Positions 40,965-50,605 are shown, numbered from the stretch's first letter. The stretch: DNA of 64,000 nt from Candidatus Altimarinota bacterium (GCA_021734745.1 JAIPIK010000002.1:1-64000), one strand, 5' to 3'. Translations and numbers: made by a program. The notes: generated by a model from the letters alone, not told the origin.

Positions 40965-42029
40965 CTAAAAATTAGCAGTACCTACGTAAATTAACCCAGC
41001 AGAATAACTGCCTGCTTCTGTAAGTGAAGAAATGTTTGCTAGATAATGAAGTGAGTATACTGTTGTATCACTAGATGTTGAGCCAGAGGCAAATAATGAT
41101 GATGTTGTGGCTGTCGATTCAAAACCAAACGATGAAGCTGTAGCATATGGTGCTGCAATTATTCCATTTAATCCACCTGATTTTGTAGCGTAAATTCCAA
41201 ACTGCTCTGTACCTGTCGCTGAAACTGCTGGAGATGATCCTATTGCTGAAATCGTATCAACTGCATTTTGTTGTGAAGTTAAAGTTTGTCCACGTAAAGT
41301 AATTGCATAACCAGAAGAAGAGTTAGAAGATACTGTCAGTGTGTGAGCAGTGGTATCTAAATTATCCCCTTGAACATTTGTACTGGACGCATATTTTGCT
41401 GTAAGAGAAGAAAGATTACCGAAATCAATACTATTTGTTGAAATAGAAAATGTAAAAGACTGCGGCACAATTGCATTAACTTGAACATTGTCATCTGATA
41501 ATAAATTAACTGTTGTTGTTCCTGTATCTCCAAATGACCCCGTAATACCAATACCTCCATTACCTATAGACGAATCGTTTGTGACTTGAAATGTTCCCAC
41601 AGCGTCATGTATTGCATTTGTACCTATTCTAATATAAAGTGCACTACTACTTGCAACCACTGAGTTTCCATTTGTAATAGTCAAAACATTTGCTGATGTC
41701 CTAACAACTCCCCAAGTTGCCCCAGATGGTGCTGCAGCAAGTGTAGATGACCCTACATATGGACCTCCAACATTTATATCAACATCAGCGAAAGTTAGTC
41801 CAGCTGGTATTGAAAAAGCACCAGGAAATGTAATGACAATATCTGTTCCGGATGCGACTCCAGAAGGAGTTACAAAAGAAAAACTATGATTTGATAGAGC
41901 ATTTATTTTAACAGACGACATTGAGTCAGAAAGAGACGACAACACCCCTGCGGAAACTGTTGCAATAGATAGAGAAGACATTAGTGCTACAACTGCAACT
42001 TTAAATGCAATATTTTTTATTTTTTTCAT
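40965..42029 (-). CDS. Secreted two-domain surface protein, paralogue C
   Basis: The third paralogue (354 residues). Signal peptide (MKKIKNIAFKVAVVALMSSL) with a cleavage site near residue 27; N-terminal domain with HSFSFVTPSGVASGTDIVIT and LTFADVDINVGGPYVGS; C-terminal module with TAKYASSTNVQGDNLDTTAH and the end TEAGSYSAGLIYVGTANF. It is the most divergent of the three at the very C-terminus. Upstream, TATAAT (42057-42062, minus) lies about 30 nt before the ATG, so unlike many genes here it has a short leader, still without a ribosome binding site. Confidence 0.7.
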   Translation of the reverse strand: MKKIKNIAFKVAVVALMSSLSIATVSAGVLSSLSDSMSSVKINALSNHSFSFVTPSGVASGTDIVITFPGAFSIPAGLTFADVDINVGGPYVGSSTLAAAPSGATWGVVRTSANVLTITNGNSVVASSSALYIRIGTNAIHDAVGTFQVTNDSSIGNGGIGITGSFGDTGTTTVNLLSDDNVQVNAIVPQSFTFSISTNSIDFGNLSSLTAKYASSTNVQGDNLDTTAHTLTVSSNSSSGYAITLRGQTLTSQQNAVDTISAIGSSPAVSATGTEQFGIYATKSGGLNGIIAAPYATASSFGFESTATTSSLFASGSTSSDTTVYSLHYLANISSLTEAGSYSAGLIYVGTANF

Positions 42030-42174
42030 AATTAAAAAAGTACAGGAATTACTTGTATTATAAGTATATTGCTTACACGCAAAAAATACAGCCTTAAAAG
42101 TGGATAACTAAGGTTTTTTTATAAATTACTATTGACGTCTTTTTTAACCGCACTGTAGTTTAAACACTTTCTAG

Positions 42175-45100
42175 TTAAAAATTGGCAGTTGCAATATAAA
42201 CCAAATTTGCGGAATATTCTCCCGGTAAGGTTAAATCTGTTATATTTGCAACATATCTTACTGAATAATCAGTTTGTTCATCGTCTCCAAGTGTTGCATA
42301 TGCAACCTGGGTTGATGTAGTGGCTGTTGATGAATAAGCAAATCCACTACCTGTATATGGCGCAGCAACTATTCCGACTCCCCCTGTTGCAACCGCTCTT
42401 AACCCGAACTGTTTTGTCCCGACAGCTGAAGCGGTATTCGATCCTCCGATTGCATCTATAACATTTCCACCAGAATTAAGAGTGTTACCTTGCACACTTA
42501 CTGTATAACCCATAAGAGCATTTGTGGTGACAGAAATTGTATGCGCCACTGTTTCGACGGTGTCACCCTCTGGATTTGTGCTGGAGGCATATTTTGTACT
42601 TATTGCTGACAGCTCTCCAAGATATATTGAATTTGAGGAAATATCAAATGAAATATATTGAGGAGGGTCTAGATTGTCCTCTTCTCTCCACCCAACAAGA
42701 AATCTATACTCAACATTTGTATCACCTGTTGCGTTTTGCTGATAAAAAGCAATCCCTTCTCCAGGTTTTAACACAAGTTCATCTCCAACGATAATTTCTC
42801 TTTCTGCTTCTCCAAAAATTTGACCAGGCGCACCTGGAATAGTAACATCCAAAAATTGCGCATCCACACCACCGATGAACGATACAGATGGACCAGCAGT
42901 TCTTAACTCCACACTAGAATCTAGCGTGTCTTGATGTTTTTTGGGAATATTAGATGCCGTCATCAGTGTTCCACCTGAGGCTGAAGATATTTTTCTTATT
43001 GTAGCTGTTGTATAATCAGGAGCTGAAGCACTCCCAGTTCTTTCTGCGCGTATCGCAATTCTTTTTATTAAATATCTTTTTCCAGTTGGGCCCGGTGTAG
43101 TGTTATTAAAAAATGAAGAATACACATACCCAGCTGTTGTTGATTGTGTTATTGGTCCAATTCCAATAATATGCTCCTGTTGAGATGCTGGTGTACTGGC
43201 TGTTGCGACCTCTTCCCATTCAACAAGTAACTTTACTCTTAAATCCACATCTCCTGCTGATGTATCATGATAAAGTCCTATTCCTTCCCCTTCTTTTAAG
43301 ATAACTTTTTCATTATTCTCAAAATTAATTTCATAGTACCCCACATTTCCTGAATCTCTTGCAGCAGTTTCTGCTGGAGTTATTACTGACATAAGTTTAG
43401 AATCAGTCCCACCGACATATGTTGCCGCTACACCTGTGCGCCGTATCTGCATAACACTGTTTGATGTGCTTGTGTTTTTCTTAGGAATATTTGCAGCTGC
43501 AATCAAAGTCCCTCCGGAAGCTGCCGTAAGTCGTCTTAATTGCATTGGTATATAAGAAGCTGTGTTAATTGTGTCGACTCTAATACTTAATCTTTTTATC
43601 ACAGCAGCTTTACCTGACCCTGTTGGATTCAAAAAGGTGGCATAATTATAACTAGTTGCAGTGCTACCGTTTACAGGACCAATATCAATAAGATATTCAC
43701 CTGCTGCTGCTGGAGCACTTGTTTCCTCATCCCATTCTATTAATATTTTTACATATGCATCAACATCTGCAGTTAAAACATCATTATAAAATCCAATTCC
43801 TTCTCCCTCTTTCAAAATAATTTTCTCTGCACTACCAAAAACAATCTCTCTTATCCCAGTCAAATTACCAACTACTCCAGGAGCATTCACTGTCATAAGT
43901 CTTGAATCTGCTGTACCTATATATGTTGCAGAAACTGTTGTTGCACATGTTGCGCCACACCATCTAGTTTGCATAACACTATTGGATGTCCCTGTATGTT
44001 TTTTGGGTAAATCTGATGCTGTAACTAACAACCCACCAGAGGCTGCTGATAGTCTTCTAAAATTCCATGCTGGGTAATTAGCATTAGCATCAGCATTGAT
44101 TCTTATCGCTAAACGTTTTATCACTGCAACTTTACCAGAACCAGATGGATTATAAAATGTGTATCTTGTCGTATTTGCTGCTGATGCTCTTGTAGTTGTT
44201 TGTGATGCCCAAATATACTCACCCTGAGATGCGGGTGTACTCGCGGTATTAATCTCTTGCCACTCTATAGCCATTCTAACCAGTTGATCCACGTCACCTC
44301 CTCCACCTGATATAAGTGCTATACCTTCATTATTCTGCAAAATTATTTTTTCATCATTATTGTGTAAGTTTATTTCTTGCAAACCACCAGGTTGGGCAAT
44401 TGACCCACAAGGTGTCACATGACCCAGACGTGCATCTGATCCACCAACTTCAGTAACTGACACATTCGTATGTCTAAAGTCCATAACACTAGTTGCTCCA
44501 CCAGTATTCTTTTTGGGTATATCACTAGCTGCAATTGCAGTGCCACCTGAGGCTGCTGATATTCTTTTTATATATATATCGTTTGAATAAGAAGCGTTAC
44601 CGTCACATGTTTCAGTACCGAACCATATACGCTTAATAACAGCGGTCTTACCTGATGCAGACGGATTAAAAAAAGAATTATAAACATAATTAGCCCCAGC
44701 TGTAGTCTCTATTCTTGGAAAAGTGAACAGGAATTCATTTTGAATAGTTGGAGCCTTCGCCATTTCTTGCCAAGCAACATACACTCTATTTCTTGCATCC
44801 TGATCCCCTGCATCCTCTTGATACACAGCCAACCCCTCGCCTGGGGCAATCACGAACTGCTCATCATTTATTCCAAATGTAATTTCTCTGAAACTATAAT
44901 ATGAACCAACTGCTCCAGGATTCGGTTGACCCAAAACTCTGGAATCAACAGACCCTGCAAATGTAACAGCTGGCCCGACTTGTCTCACTTCAACAATAGA
45001 ATCAACAGTTCCATTATTTTTCTTAGGTATATCTGTCGTTGCAATTAAATTACCACCTGAAGCTGCGGTTATCCTTCTTAAAGTTAAGTTTCCATACTTT

Positions 45101-45477
45101 GCTCCAGTGTTGTTACCAGTTACAGGACGAACAGTAAAGTTCTTCATAACTATATCTCTACCTGATCCTACTGGATTGAAAAACGACATATAAACATAAT
45201 TCGCGGCTGTTGAGCCAATTGTTGGACCAATATGTATCATATATTCACGTTCAATTGGATTAACAGCCGCTTCGGCCCTTCTTATTCCTCCCAAAAAATT
45301 ATCGACTACATTTTTATTTTGTTTTGCAAGATAGATTTTATCAACAATTATTTTACCTTCACTGTAACTTACCACGTCCTTTAAAAAATAAAATAACTCG
45401 CTCGGATTAAACCCAGAAAAAAATATTACCATTATAAGAATCAAAGATGATGTTTTTTTAATTAGATTGTGCAACAT
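42175..45477 (-). CDS. Large repeat surface protein ending in the shared C-terminal module
   Basis: A 1100-residue secreted protein. A hydrophobic signal segment (LIKKTSSLILIMVIFFSG) leads to five repeats of about 155 residues. Each opens like EYMIHIGPTIGSTAANYVYM, runs through SGKAAVIKRLSIR, then ASGGTLIAAANIPKK, and closes with LKEGEGIGLYHDTSAGDVD followed by LLVEWEE. The last 170 residues are the same module as in paralogues A to C (ISFDISSNSIYLGELSAIST ... LPGEYSANLVYIATANF). So the module is a mobile C-terminal domain placed behind different stalks, as expected of a surface-attachment domain. The start at 45477 (MLHNLIKK) overlaps the hydrolase gene by 20 bases. Confidence 0.75.
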   Translation of the reverse strand: MLHNLIKKTSSLILIMVIFFSGFNPSELFYFLKDVVSYSEGKIIVDKIYLAKQNKNVVDNFLGGIRRAEAAVNPIEREYMIHIGPTIGSTAANYVYMSFFNPVGSGRDIVMKNFTVRPVTGNNTGAKYGNLTLRRITAASGGNLIATTDIPKKNNGTVDSIVEVRQVGPAVTFAGSVDSRVLGQPNPGAVGSYYSFREITFGINDEQFVIAPGEGLAVYQEDAGDQDARNRVYVAWQEMAKAPTIQNEFLFTFPRIETTAGANYVYNSFFNPSASGKTAVIKRIWFGTETCDGNASYSNDIYIKRISAASGGTAIAASDIPKKNTGGATSVMDFRHTNVSVTEVGGSDARLGHVTPCGSIAQPGGLQEINLHNNDEKIILQNNEGIALISGGGGDVDQLVRMAIEWQEINTASTPASQGEYIWASQTTTRASAANTTRYTFYNPSGSGKVAVIKRLAIRINADANANYPAWNFRRLSAASGGLLVTASDLPKKHTGTSNSVMQTRWCGATCATTVSATYIGTADSRLMTVNAPGVVGNLTGIREIVFGSAEKIILKEGEGIGFYNDVLTADVDAYVKILIEWDEETSAPAAAGEYLIDIGPVNGSTATSYNYATFLNPTGSGKAAVIKRLSIRVDTINTASYIPMQLRRLTAASGGTLIAAANIPKKNTSTSNSVMQIRRTGVAATYVGGTDSKLMSVITPAETAARDSGNVGYYEINFENNEKVILKEGEGIGLYHDTSAGDVDLRVKLLVEWEEVATASTPASQQEHIIGIGPITQSTTAGYVYSSFFNNTTPGPTGKRYLIKRIAIRAERTGSASAPDYTTATIRKISSASGGTLMTASNIPKKHQDTLDSSVELRTAGPSVSFIGGVDAQFLDVTIPGAPGQIFGEAEREIIVGDELVLKPGEGIAFYQQNATGDTNVEYRFLVGWREEDNLDPPQYISFDISSNSIYLGELSAISTKYASSTNPEGDTVETVAHTISVTTNALMGYTVSVQGNTLNSGGNVIDAIGGSNTASAVGTKQFGLRAVATGGVGIVAAPYTGSGFAYSSTATTSTQVAYATLGDDEQTDYSVRYVANITDLTLPGEYSANLVYIATANF

Positions 45478-46474
45478 AGCTATATATTTCTCTAGAAATT
45501 TCTTCAAAGAGATTATCAATTTCTTCCTGATCAAAATTACCAACTTTACTTTGTTCTATCATAACTGTTATCAGATATGGACGGCCAGGCACATAGACTA
45601 TTCCAGAATCAGCCTTCACTCTCTCACTAATTCTAACACCAGTCTTGTGCACATAAGTAATACCAGATGGCAGACCTGTGCTAATTAATTCTTTTGGAGA
45701 TTCTGCTAAAATATTTAAAAACATTTGAGAATATTCAGGAGAAAGATATGTCGCATTATAGAGTGATCTAAAAAAAGTTGTATACTTTTTGGCTGTTATT
45801 CTATTGTCATCATACTGTCCATCGTTTGGAGACTGCTTAAGTTTATCTATTTCATCATCAAACCCTAGACGCGTATACACATCCTCAAGCTCGACGCTAT
45901 CTAGGTTACGCAACAACACAAAGTGTGCTGTATTATCTGAATTAATTAATGTCTCTTCTAATAATTTCTTAATAGAAAAAGTGGTTCCTGACGATTTTTT
46001 GTATAGTTCTCCAAATTCGCTATCTTTGTCATCGTCAAGTATGACTAACTCATTATTCAATTTCCACTTTCTCTCTTCAATTTTTTTAAAAGCAGCCATG
46101 GCAATTGGTATTTTGATTAAACTCGCTGGCCACATTTTTACATCTTTGTTAATAGAAATATTAGACCCTGTAGGAATGTATTCAAAATATATAGAAATTA
46201 AATAATCATCATTTTTTTCATATTTTTGTACAAGAGAATTTCTTAATTCCTGAAAATTAATGAGTCTGTTATTTTTTTCTATTGATGATACTGTTGGGCT
46301 TAGCAAAAAATACTCTTTATTAGTAACGACATTATTCGTCTTAGATAAAAATAAAAAAATAATAACTAGTAATAAAATAACACATATCACTTGGTATTTC
46401 ATCTTCAAAACACCATCTATTATTTTAGGTTTAGTATTTCTGTTATTCCTTTTATCTAATGAATTATACTTCAT
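45458..46474 (-). CDS. Class A beta-lactamase-like serine hydrolase
   Basis: A 338-residue membrane-anchored protein with a helix near residues 25-45 and a complete class A serine active site: WPASLIKIPIAMAAF (S-x-x-K), INSDNTAHFVLL (S-D-N) and VHKTGVR (K-T-G). It fits the beta-lactamase2/serine-hydrolase family, whose members hydrolyse beta-lactams or act as D,D-carboxypeptidase-like or unknown hydrolases. The usual omega-loop E-x-x-L-N cannot be located with confidence, so lactamase activity is doubtful. It lies between two giant surface-protein genes, 3 nt from one stop and overlapping the next start, so a role in surface assembly is possible. The start could also be the internal ATG about 24 codons later. 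Confidence 0.8.
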   Translation of the reverse strand: MKYNSLDKRNNRNTKPKIIDGVLKMKYQVICVILLLVIIFLFLSKTNNVVTNKEYFLLSPTVSSIEKNNRLINFQELRNSLVQKYEKNDDYLISIYFEYIPTGSNISINKDVKMWPASLIKIPIAMAAFKKIEERKWKLNNELVILDDDKDSEFGELYKKSSGTTFSIKKLLEETLINSDNTAHFVLLRNLDSVELEDVYTRLGFDDEIDKLKQSPNDGQYDDNRITAKKYTTFFRSLYNATYLSPEYSQMFLNILAESPKELISTGLPSGITYVHKTGVRISERVKADSGIVYVPGRPYLITVMIEQSKVGNFDQEEIDNLFEEISREIYSYVAQSN

Positions 46475-46477
46475 AAA

Positions 46478-49384
46478 TTACTGAGTGATTGCACTACTAG
46501 TTGTTGATGTCTCTAATACCTCCTCTTTCTCTTCTAATATGTAATTTAACTCACTTAATTTTTCATCACTTAAGAATGCATCCAAATTAAGTTTTTTACG
46601 CAATGCGTCTAATGCATCAGAGTCCCCATCAGAAAAAACCTCCCCTGTTTCTGTACTATAAAATGTAAAACCTCTCGCACCAATAAGCACAGTCCACTGT
46701 GTACCCAAAAACTTCACTCTAGCTTTTTCTCCTTTTGAGATATCAAAAGGTGGAACAGGCATTTGATCAAGTGATTTATTTTTGAAATTGTACGCATAAA
46801 TAATCAAACCATCCTTTGCTAACCAAAATAAATGTTCACCCTTAATACCGAGCATAGAGCCTACAGACAAGGTAGTAGAAGCTGGTCCAATATTTATTTT
46901 TTCTTGCGTATTACTCTCTGTATCATATAACCAAAGTTCATCTTGGCCGTCCTTTTCTACTTGCATGACAACTTCACTCAAAAATACTCCTTTTATTTTT
47001 TTGATAATATACAAAGCAAAATCTGGAAGTTTCTTTTCTTCTTTTTCAACTTCTAAAACATCTTCTTCTAACACTTTATTAACTTTTTTTATTTCTTCAA
47101 CCAAAGTCGCTATTGATGTATTATCTTCACTCCACTCCACTTGAAGTTGAATCCATTTATTTTTTGGTAACACTACATTTGTTATTTTTTCACTGGTTGT
47201 TGCATTAAGTGTGGTGGTGGCAGTAGAAGTGCTATTAGTGGTAGATGCATTGCTCGAAGTACCTACAGTAATACTTATGTCTTTCACCAAGGTACTAGTG
47301 CTAATATTTACACTCTTTGTTGTCGTACTAATTTCTGTTGTAGTAGCAGTGACCAATGTTGTCGTACTAATTTCTGTACTTGTTCCAAGCTCCAAAGTAG
47401 ACGTTGAACTAGTTAAATCCGTCGATGAAGCAACCACGTCTGGAATAATTTCCTCGATATACATATACCAAACCTCTTTTTGGTTATTATCATTATTAAT
47501 TATTGTAACAATTCTAATATTATCCACTGTTTCATCGCTTATAATTGTATCCCTTTCAAAATCTGGGTGCTCGTGTGTAACAGTTGTTTCATAAAGCACT
47601 TCGGCTTTTATTCCGTCGAGATACACCGCTGGTGTTGGGTCTATTCTATCAACTGGCTGTACTTTTATTTGAAGTTGATTCATATCACTCCATGAAGTAG
47701 AAGCAACTACAGGTATTTCAAAAGTTCTATACTTCATTGAACTTTCGTCTACTTTACCTAAGCTGTTCCAAACCACTCCGTCGAATGTATACAAGACTTC
47801 GAGGAAGTCACCTTGTGATTCTTTTTCTTTATCAGCTCCTGTAATAATATCTAAAGCAGTATCTAATAATGTCTTTGTACTAGTCCCTTCAGTTGTTGAA
47901 GCGAACTCAGGATTTTCATCAATAGTTGAAGTAGAAACATTAGCGGAGCCTTCAGTTGACGATGATGTTAAGGCTGACGTCGACGACACCGCTGACGTTG
48001 TTGATGTTGAAACTGAATCTTTGCTTCGGGTTTCTGTAATATTTGTTTTGATAACTGTCTCTATAACCTTCTCATTGCTATTTTCAGTGACAACAATTTC
48101 CTCTTTAACGTCTATAACTTCTTGGACAACTTTTTCTTGTGTGACCATTGGTGTAGTTGTTGTTGTAATTAAAACTTCTTCTATTTTCACCTCTTGTGGA
48201 ACTACTACCTCGCTTTCTAATGCAGTGCCTGTAGCGCTAACCACTGTAGGAGTAGAAGATGCCCCATCTTCTGCGAAAACTTTTTGAATGAAATATGATG
48301 AGAGCTTTTCTAAAACTGAATCAAAAAAAGATACTGGGGCACTTTCAGGTTCTATCGGAGTAGTCTCAGCTGGAGGAGTCTGAGGTTCTTCTGTTGGAGG
48401 AGTAACAGTTGGTTCTGCTTGAGGTGGAGCTACTGGTTCAACCACTGGTTTGACAGTGGGTTCGATTGCAGTGTCCACCGATGTTGATGCTGACCCACCA
48501 ACAACTTCATCTGTTTCTGGTTTTTCTGTATCAGTTGCAGGAGAATTACTTTGTTGTGTTGTTGTAGAAACAACTGGAACACTTTCTCCTTTACCAAGGA
48601 TCTTTTCAAGAGCTCCACCAACAGCATCTATGACTTTACCGAACATAGAAGATTCTTTGGTTGTAGTTGCACCTGCTGTTGTAGATTCTTTTACAATAAC
48701 TTCTGACGATGTCGATGAGGAAGTCGACGTAGAGACAGTTGTAGATGCTGAAACTGATGTTGAAGTTGAAGAAGAAGCACTAACAAAAGATGATGCATTG
48801 ATTATGTCGGTACTACTAGCTAATGTGAATGACACTTCTTCGGTTGATGTGCTATCTAATATTTCTCCTGAAGACGAAGCAAAAGAATCACTAATAATTT
48901 CTTGCCCCAAAACAACATCTTCTCCTTTACTCCAAGCTAATGAAATAAGTATCTTTGTTGGTTTAGTGTTTTGTTCAATTTCACCAACAAAACCTCCACA
49001 ATAAATATCTGCATGTGTTCCACTTGGGAGTACGGCTGAGTTATCTTTTGTAAATTCACTTTCAGAACTGTTTGATTTTGTTTGTGGCTCACCTTCTGCA
49101 TTACGAGGATTATTCCAACCACCAAGACAGGCTGTTGGATAAAATGTTACTACCTCTGCACTTCCTTTTGGTGAAAGGATGGACCCGATTACCATGAGAA
49201 AAAGTGTTAAGATAACCACAACCTTTATTCTCTTCTTCATGAGTATAATCCCTGACTCTCTTTCATTAGAAAAAATGAGGTTCTCTAGTGAATTTCTTAC
49301 ATTATCAATATGCGAACCAACGTTTAATTTTGGGCTATAAATTGATGACTTGAAGAATTTTTTTCTAGGTAAGATTTTGCCCAT
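46478..49384 (-). CDS. Large Ser/Thr-rich surface protein
   Basis: A 968-residue protein of unknown family. A long N-terminal segment precedes a helix (about 50-70, KKRIKVVVILTLFLMVIGSI). A small Cys-containing domain follows (PTACLGGWNNPRN, DIYCGGFVGE; about 80-155). Long Ser/Thr/Val and Pro/Glu linkers come next (about 160-520), then a beta domain with LEVLYTFDGVVWNSLGK and YLDGIKAEVLYE. A further Thr-rich linker ends in a propeller-like part (about 790-930, LWLYDTESNTQEKI, LFWLAKDGLIIYAY). The C-terminal GEVFSDGDSDALDALRKKL may bind calcium. The linkers look made for O-glycosylation and extension. The start may instead be the ATG at 49240, directly before the helix. TATACT lies 12 nt upstream of 49384. 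Confidence 0.7.
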   Translation of the reverse strand: MGKILPRKKFFKSSIYSPKLNVGSHIDNVRNSLENLIFSNERESGIILMKKRIKVVVILTLFLMVIGSILSPKGSAEVVTFYPTACLGGWNNPRNAEGEPQTKSNSSESEFTKDNSAVLPSGTHADIYCGGFVGEIEQNTKPTKILISLAWSKGEDVVLGQEIISDSFASSSGEILDSTSTEEVSFTLASSTDIINASSFVSASSSTSTSVSASTTVSTSTSSSTSSEVIVKESTTAGATTTKESSMFGKVIDAVGGALEKILGKGESVPVVSTTTQQSNSPATDTEKPETDEVVGGSASTSVDTAIEPTVKPVVEPVAPPQAEPTVTPPTEEPQTPPAETTPIEPESAPVSFFDSVLEKLSSYFIQKVFAEDGASSTPTVVSATGTALESEVVVPQEVKIEEVLITTTTTPMVTQEKVVQEVIDVKEEIVVTENSNEKVIETVIKTNITETRSKDSVSTSTTSAVSSTSALTSSSTEGSANVSTSTIDENPEFASTTEGTSTKTLLDTALDIITGADKEKESQGDFLEVLYTFDGVVWNSLGKVDESSMKYRTFEIPVVASTSWSDMNQLQIKVQPVDRIDPTPAVYLDGIKAEVLYETTVTHEHPDFERDTIISDETVDNIRIVTIINNDNNQKEVWYMYIEEIIPDVVASSTDLTSSTSTLELGTSTEISTTTLVTATTTEISTTTKSVNISTSTLVKDISITVGTSSNASTTNSTSTATTTLNATTSEKITNVVLPKNKWIQLQVEWSEDNTSIATLVEEIKKVNKVLEEDVLEVEKEEKKLPDFALYIIKKIKGVFLSEVVMQVEKDGQDELWLYDTESNTQEKINIGPASTTLSVGSMLGIKGEHLFWLAKDGLIIYAYNFKNKSLDQMPVPPFDISKGEKARVKFLGTQWTVLIGARGFTFYSTETGEVFSDGDSDALDALRKKLNLDAFLSDEKLSELNYILEEKEEVLETSTTSSAITQ

Positions 49385-49446
49385 AATATACTAGTAAGTA
49401 TAGCAACCATATAGATGTAATTCGTCTAGCAATCCACATGAGTCCA

Positions 49447-49605
49447 GATTTTAGATTTTGGATTTTAGGTTTTAGATTAATTTAAAAACACACTTAATTT
49501 GTCATGGAAAAAAGAGTAATAATGTGGTAGTATTTTGATTAGTTTGTAGATATGTTTTAAAGTTTAGAATCTAACATCTAAATTCTAATATCTATAATCT
49601 ATCTT
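49447..49605. repeat. Low-complexity TTTTAGATT / AATCTAACATCTAAA region before tRNA-Gln
   Basis: 49447-49480 repeats GATTTTAGATTTTGGATTTT-like units of about ten bases. 49556-49603 carries the complementary sense (GAATCTAACATCTAAATTCT). The two blocks could pair across 75 bases. The space between them, and from 49385, holds no gene. Confidence 0.5.
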
Positions 49606-49676
49606 TGGGGAATCGTCTAATGGTAGGACAGCAGATTCTGGATCTGTTAATTGGGGTTCGAGTCCCTGTTCCCCAG
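49606..49676 (+). tRNA. tRNA-Gln (anticodon CTG)
   Basis: A standard cloverleaf: acceptor TGGGGAA/TTCCCCA, D-arm GTCT...GGAC, anticodon stem GCAGA/TCTGT with loop TTCTGGA, T-loop TTCGAGT and discriminator G. The U1-A72 first pair and CTG anticodon fit glutamine. The outer two T-stem pairs are wobble pairs. Only CC of CCA is encoded. A HEPN-like gene follows 125 bases downstream. Confidence 0.95.
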
Positions 49677-49800
49677 CCGATTTTTAAGCGTAAAAATCGC
49701 GTCGAAATTAGCAAATTTCGACGTAAATAAATTTGCGTGAATACACTTAAGTTAATTAATTCATCAACTTGAGCACGATTCTGACACTCATAGATCTTTA

Positions 49801-50454
49801 ATGATAAAATTTTATACACATATTAATGATGAGTGGTCTTTGGCCTCTAATCAGGCAAATGTAGCATTGAGGCTATTAAAAGAAGGTTGTACAGATGAAC
49901 TAAAATATCAGTTACTATATGCCAAAGTAAAAAATATTAAAAATGATAATCTTGAACATGGAAATTATGATTATACAGATAGTATTATAAAAATAGAAGC
50001 ATGTAAGAAAAATATGTTCGATTTTTATTCAGCTTCAGTTCTAGTGTTTCAATCAATGATGGAAGCATATATAAACCATATTATAAATAATTTAGTTAAA
50101 GAAACGTACAAAATAAAAATTATTCCTGATTTAAATAATGTAAAAATTGATACTTGGGTAAAACTATCAAAGAGCAAAGACTTTAAACTTAAATGGAATG
50201 TTGTACTTACTTCACTTAATTGTGAGACAAAAAATTTCTGTTCTTATTCATCCACAATTTATAAATTAAGGATAACTTTGACTCATCCTAAAAATGAAAA
50301 TATAGAAGAAATAAAAAATTTAAGAAATAACTACTTATACAAAGGGTATAAAAACGGCTGGGAATCTATAATTTCTTTATATAATGGCCTAGGGTTTGTT
50401 GGTGAAGATACTTGGGACAATAGAGTTAACTTGTATAAATTAAAGATAGTATAG
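49801..50454 (+). CDS. HEPN-like protein
   Basis: A 217-residue mostly helical protein. I do not recognise a named family, but it contains a likely HEPN motif, KLRITLTHPKNENIE, with R157 and H162 spaced as R-x4-H and followed by proline, the usual end of the catalytic helix. FQSMMEAYINHIIN (about residue 80) looks like the first HEPN helix. HEPN proteins are often RNA-cutting toxins or defence nucleases. No antitoxin (MNT or other) gene lies beside it. The region is poorer in GC than its neighbours. The position next to tRNA-Gln could reflect insertion at a tRNA gene. It could also be a non-catalytic HEPN-like protein. Confidence 0.5.
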   Translation: MIKFYTHINDEWSLASNQANVALRLLKEGCTDELKYQLLYAKVKNIKNDNLEHGNYDYTDSIIKIEACKKNMFDFYSASVLVFQSMMEAYINHIINNLVKETYKIKIIPDLNNVKIDTWVKLSKSKDFKLKWNVVLTSLNCETKNFCSYSSTIYKLRITLTHPKNENIEEIKNLRNNYLYKGYKNGWESIISLYNGLGFVGEDTWDNRVNLYKLKIV

Positions 50455-50572
50455 TTTTTCATTTAGCTCTCGGAGGGCGTCGAAATCATAATGTAAAAAT
50501 ATTAAAAAAGACTACACAGGTCTTGGCCATAATTTTTCTGAGCACGTGCGTCCCAGCAAATAAAAAAACAAA

Positions 50573-50601
50573 ACCACCTAAGCAGTTTTGCTTGGTGGTT
50601 A
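50573..50601 (-). terminator. Intrinsic terminator of the 103-residue membrane protein gene
   Basis: ACCACC(T)AAGCA-GTTT-TGCTTGGTGGT, an 11-bp stem with one bulge, followed on the minus strand by TTGTTTTTTT. Confidence 0.85.
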
Positions 50602-50605
50602 ATAA

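Noticed and set aside
38481-42029. WxL-domain proteins
   Set aside because: General layout and the DUF916-like neighbour fit, but none of the C-termini has the W-x-L motif. I describe a separate shared module instead.
48450-49004. A 184-codon plus-strand frame opposite the Ser/Thr-rich surface protein
   Set aside because: Low-complexity serine/threonine codons leave the other strand open by chance; no start signals.
49385-49605. Insertion sequence around tRNA-Gln
   Set aside because: Only short AT-rich low-complexity repeats are present; no transposase or terminal inverted repeats.
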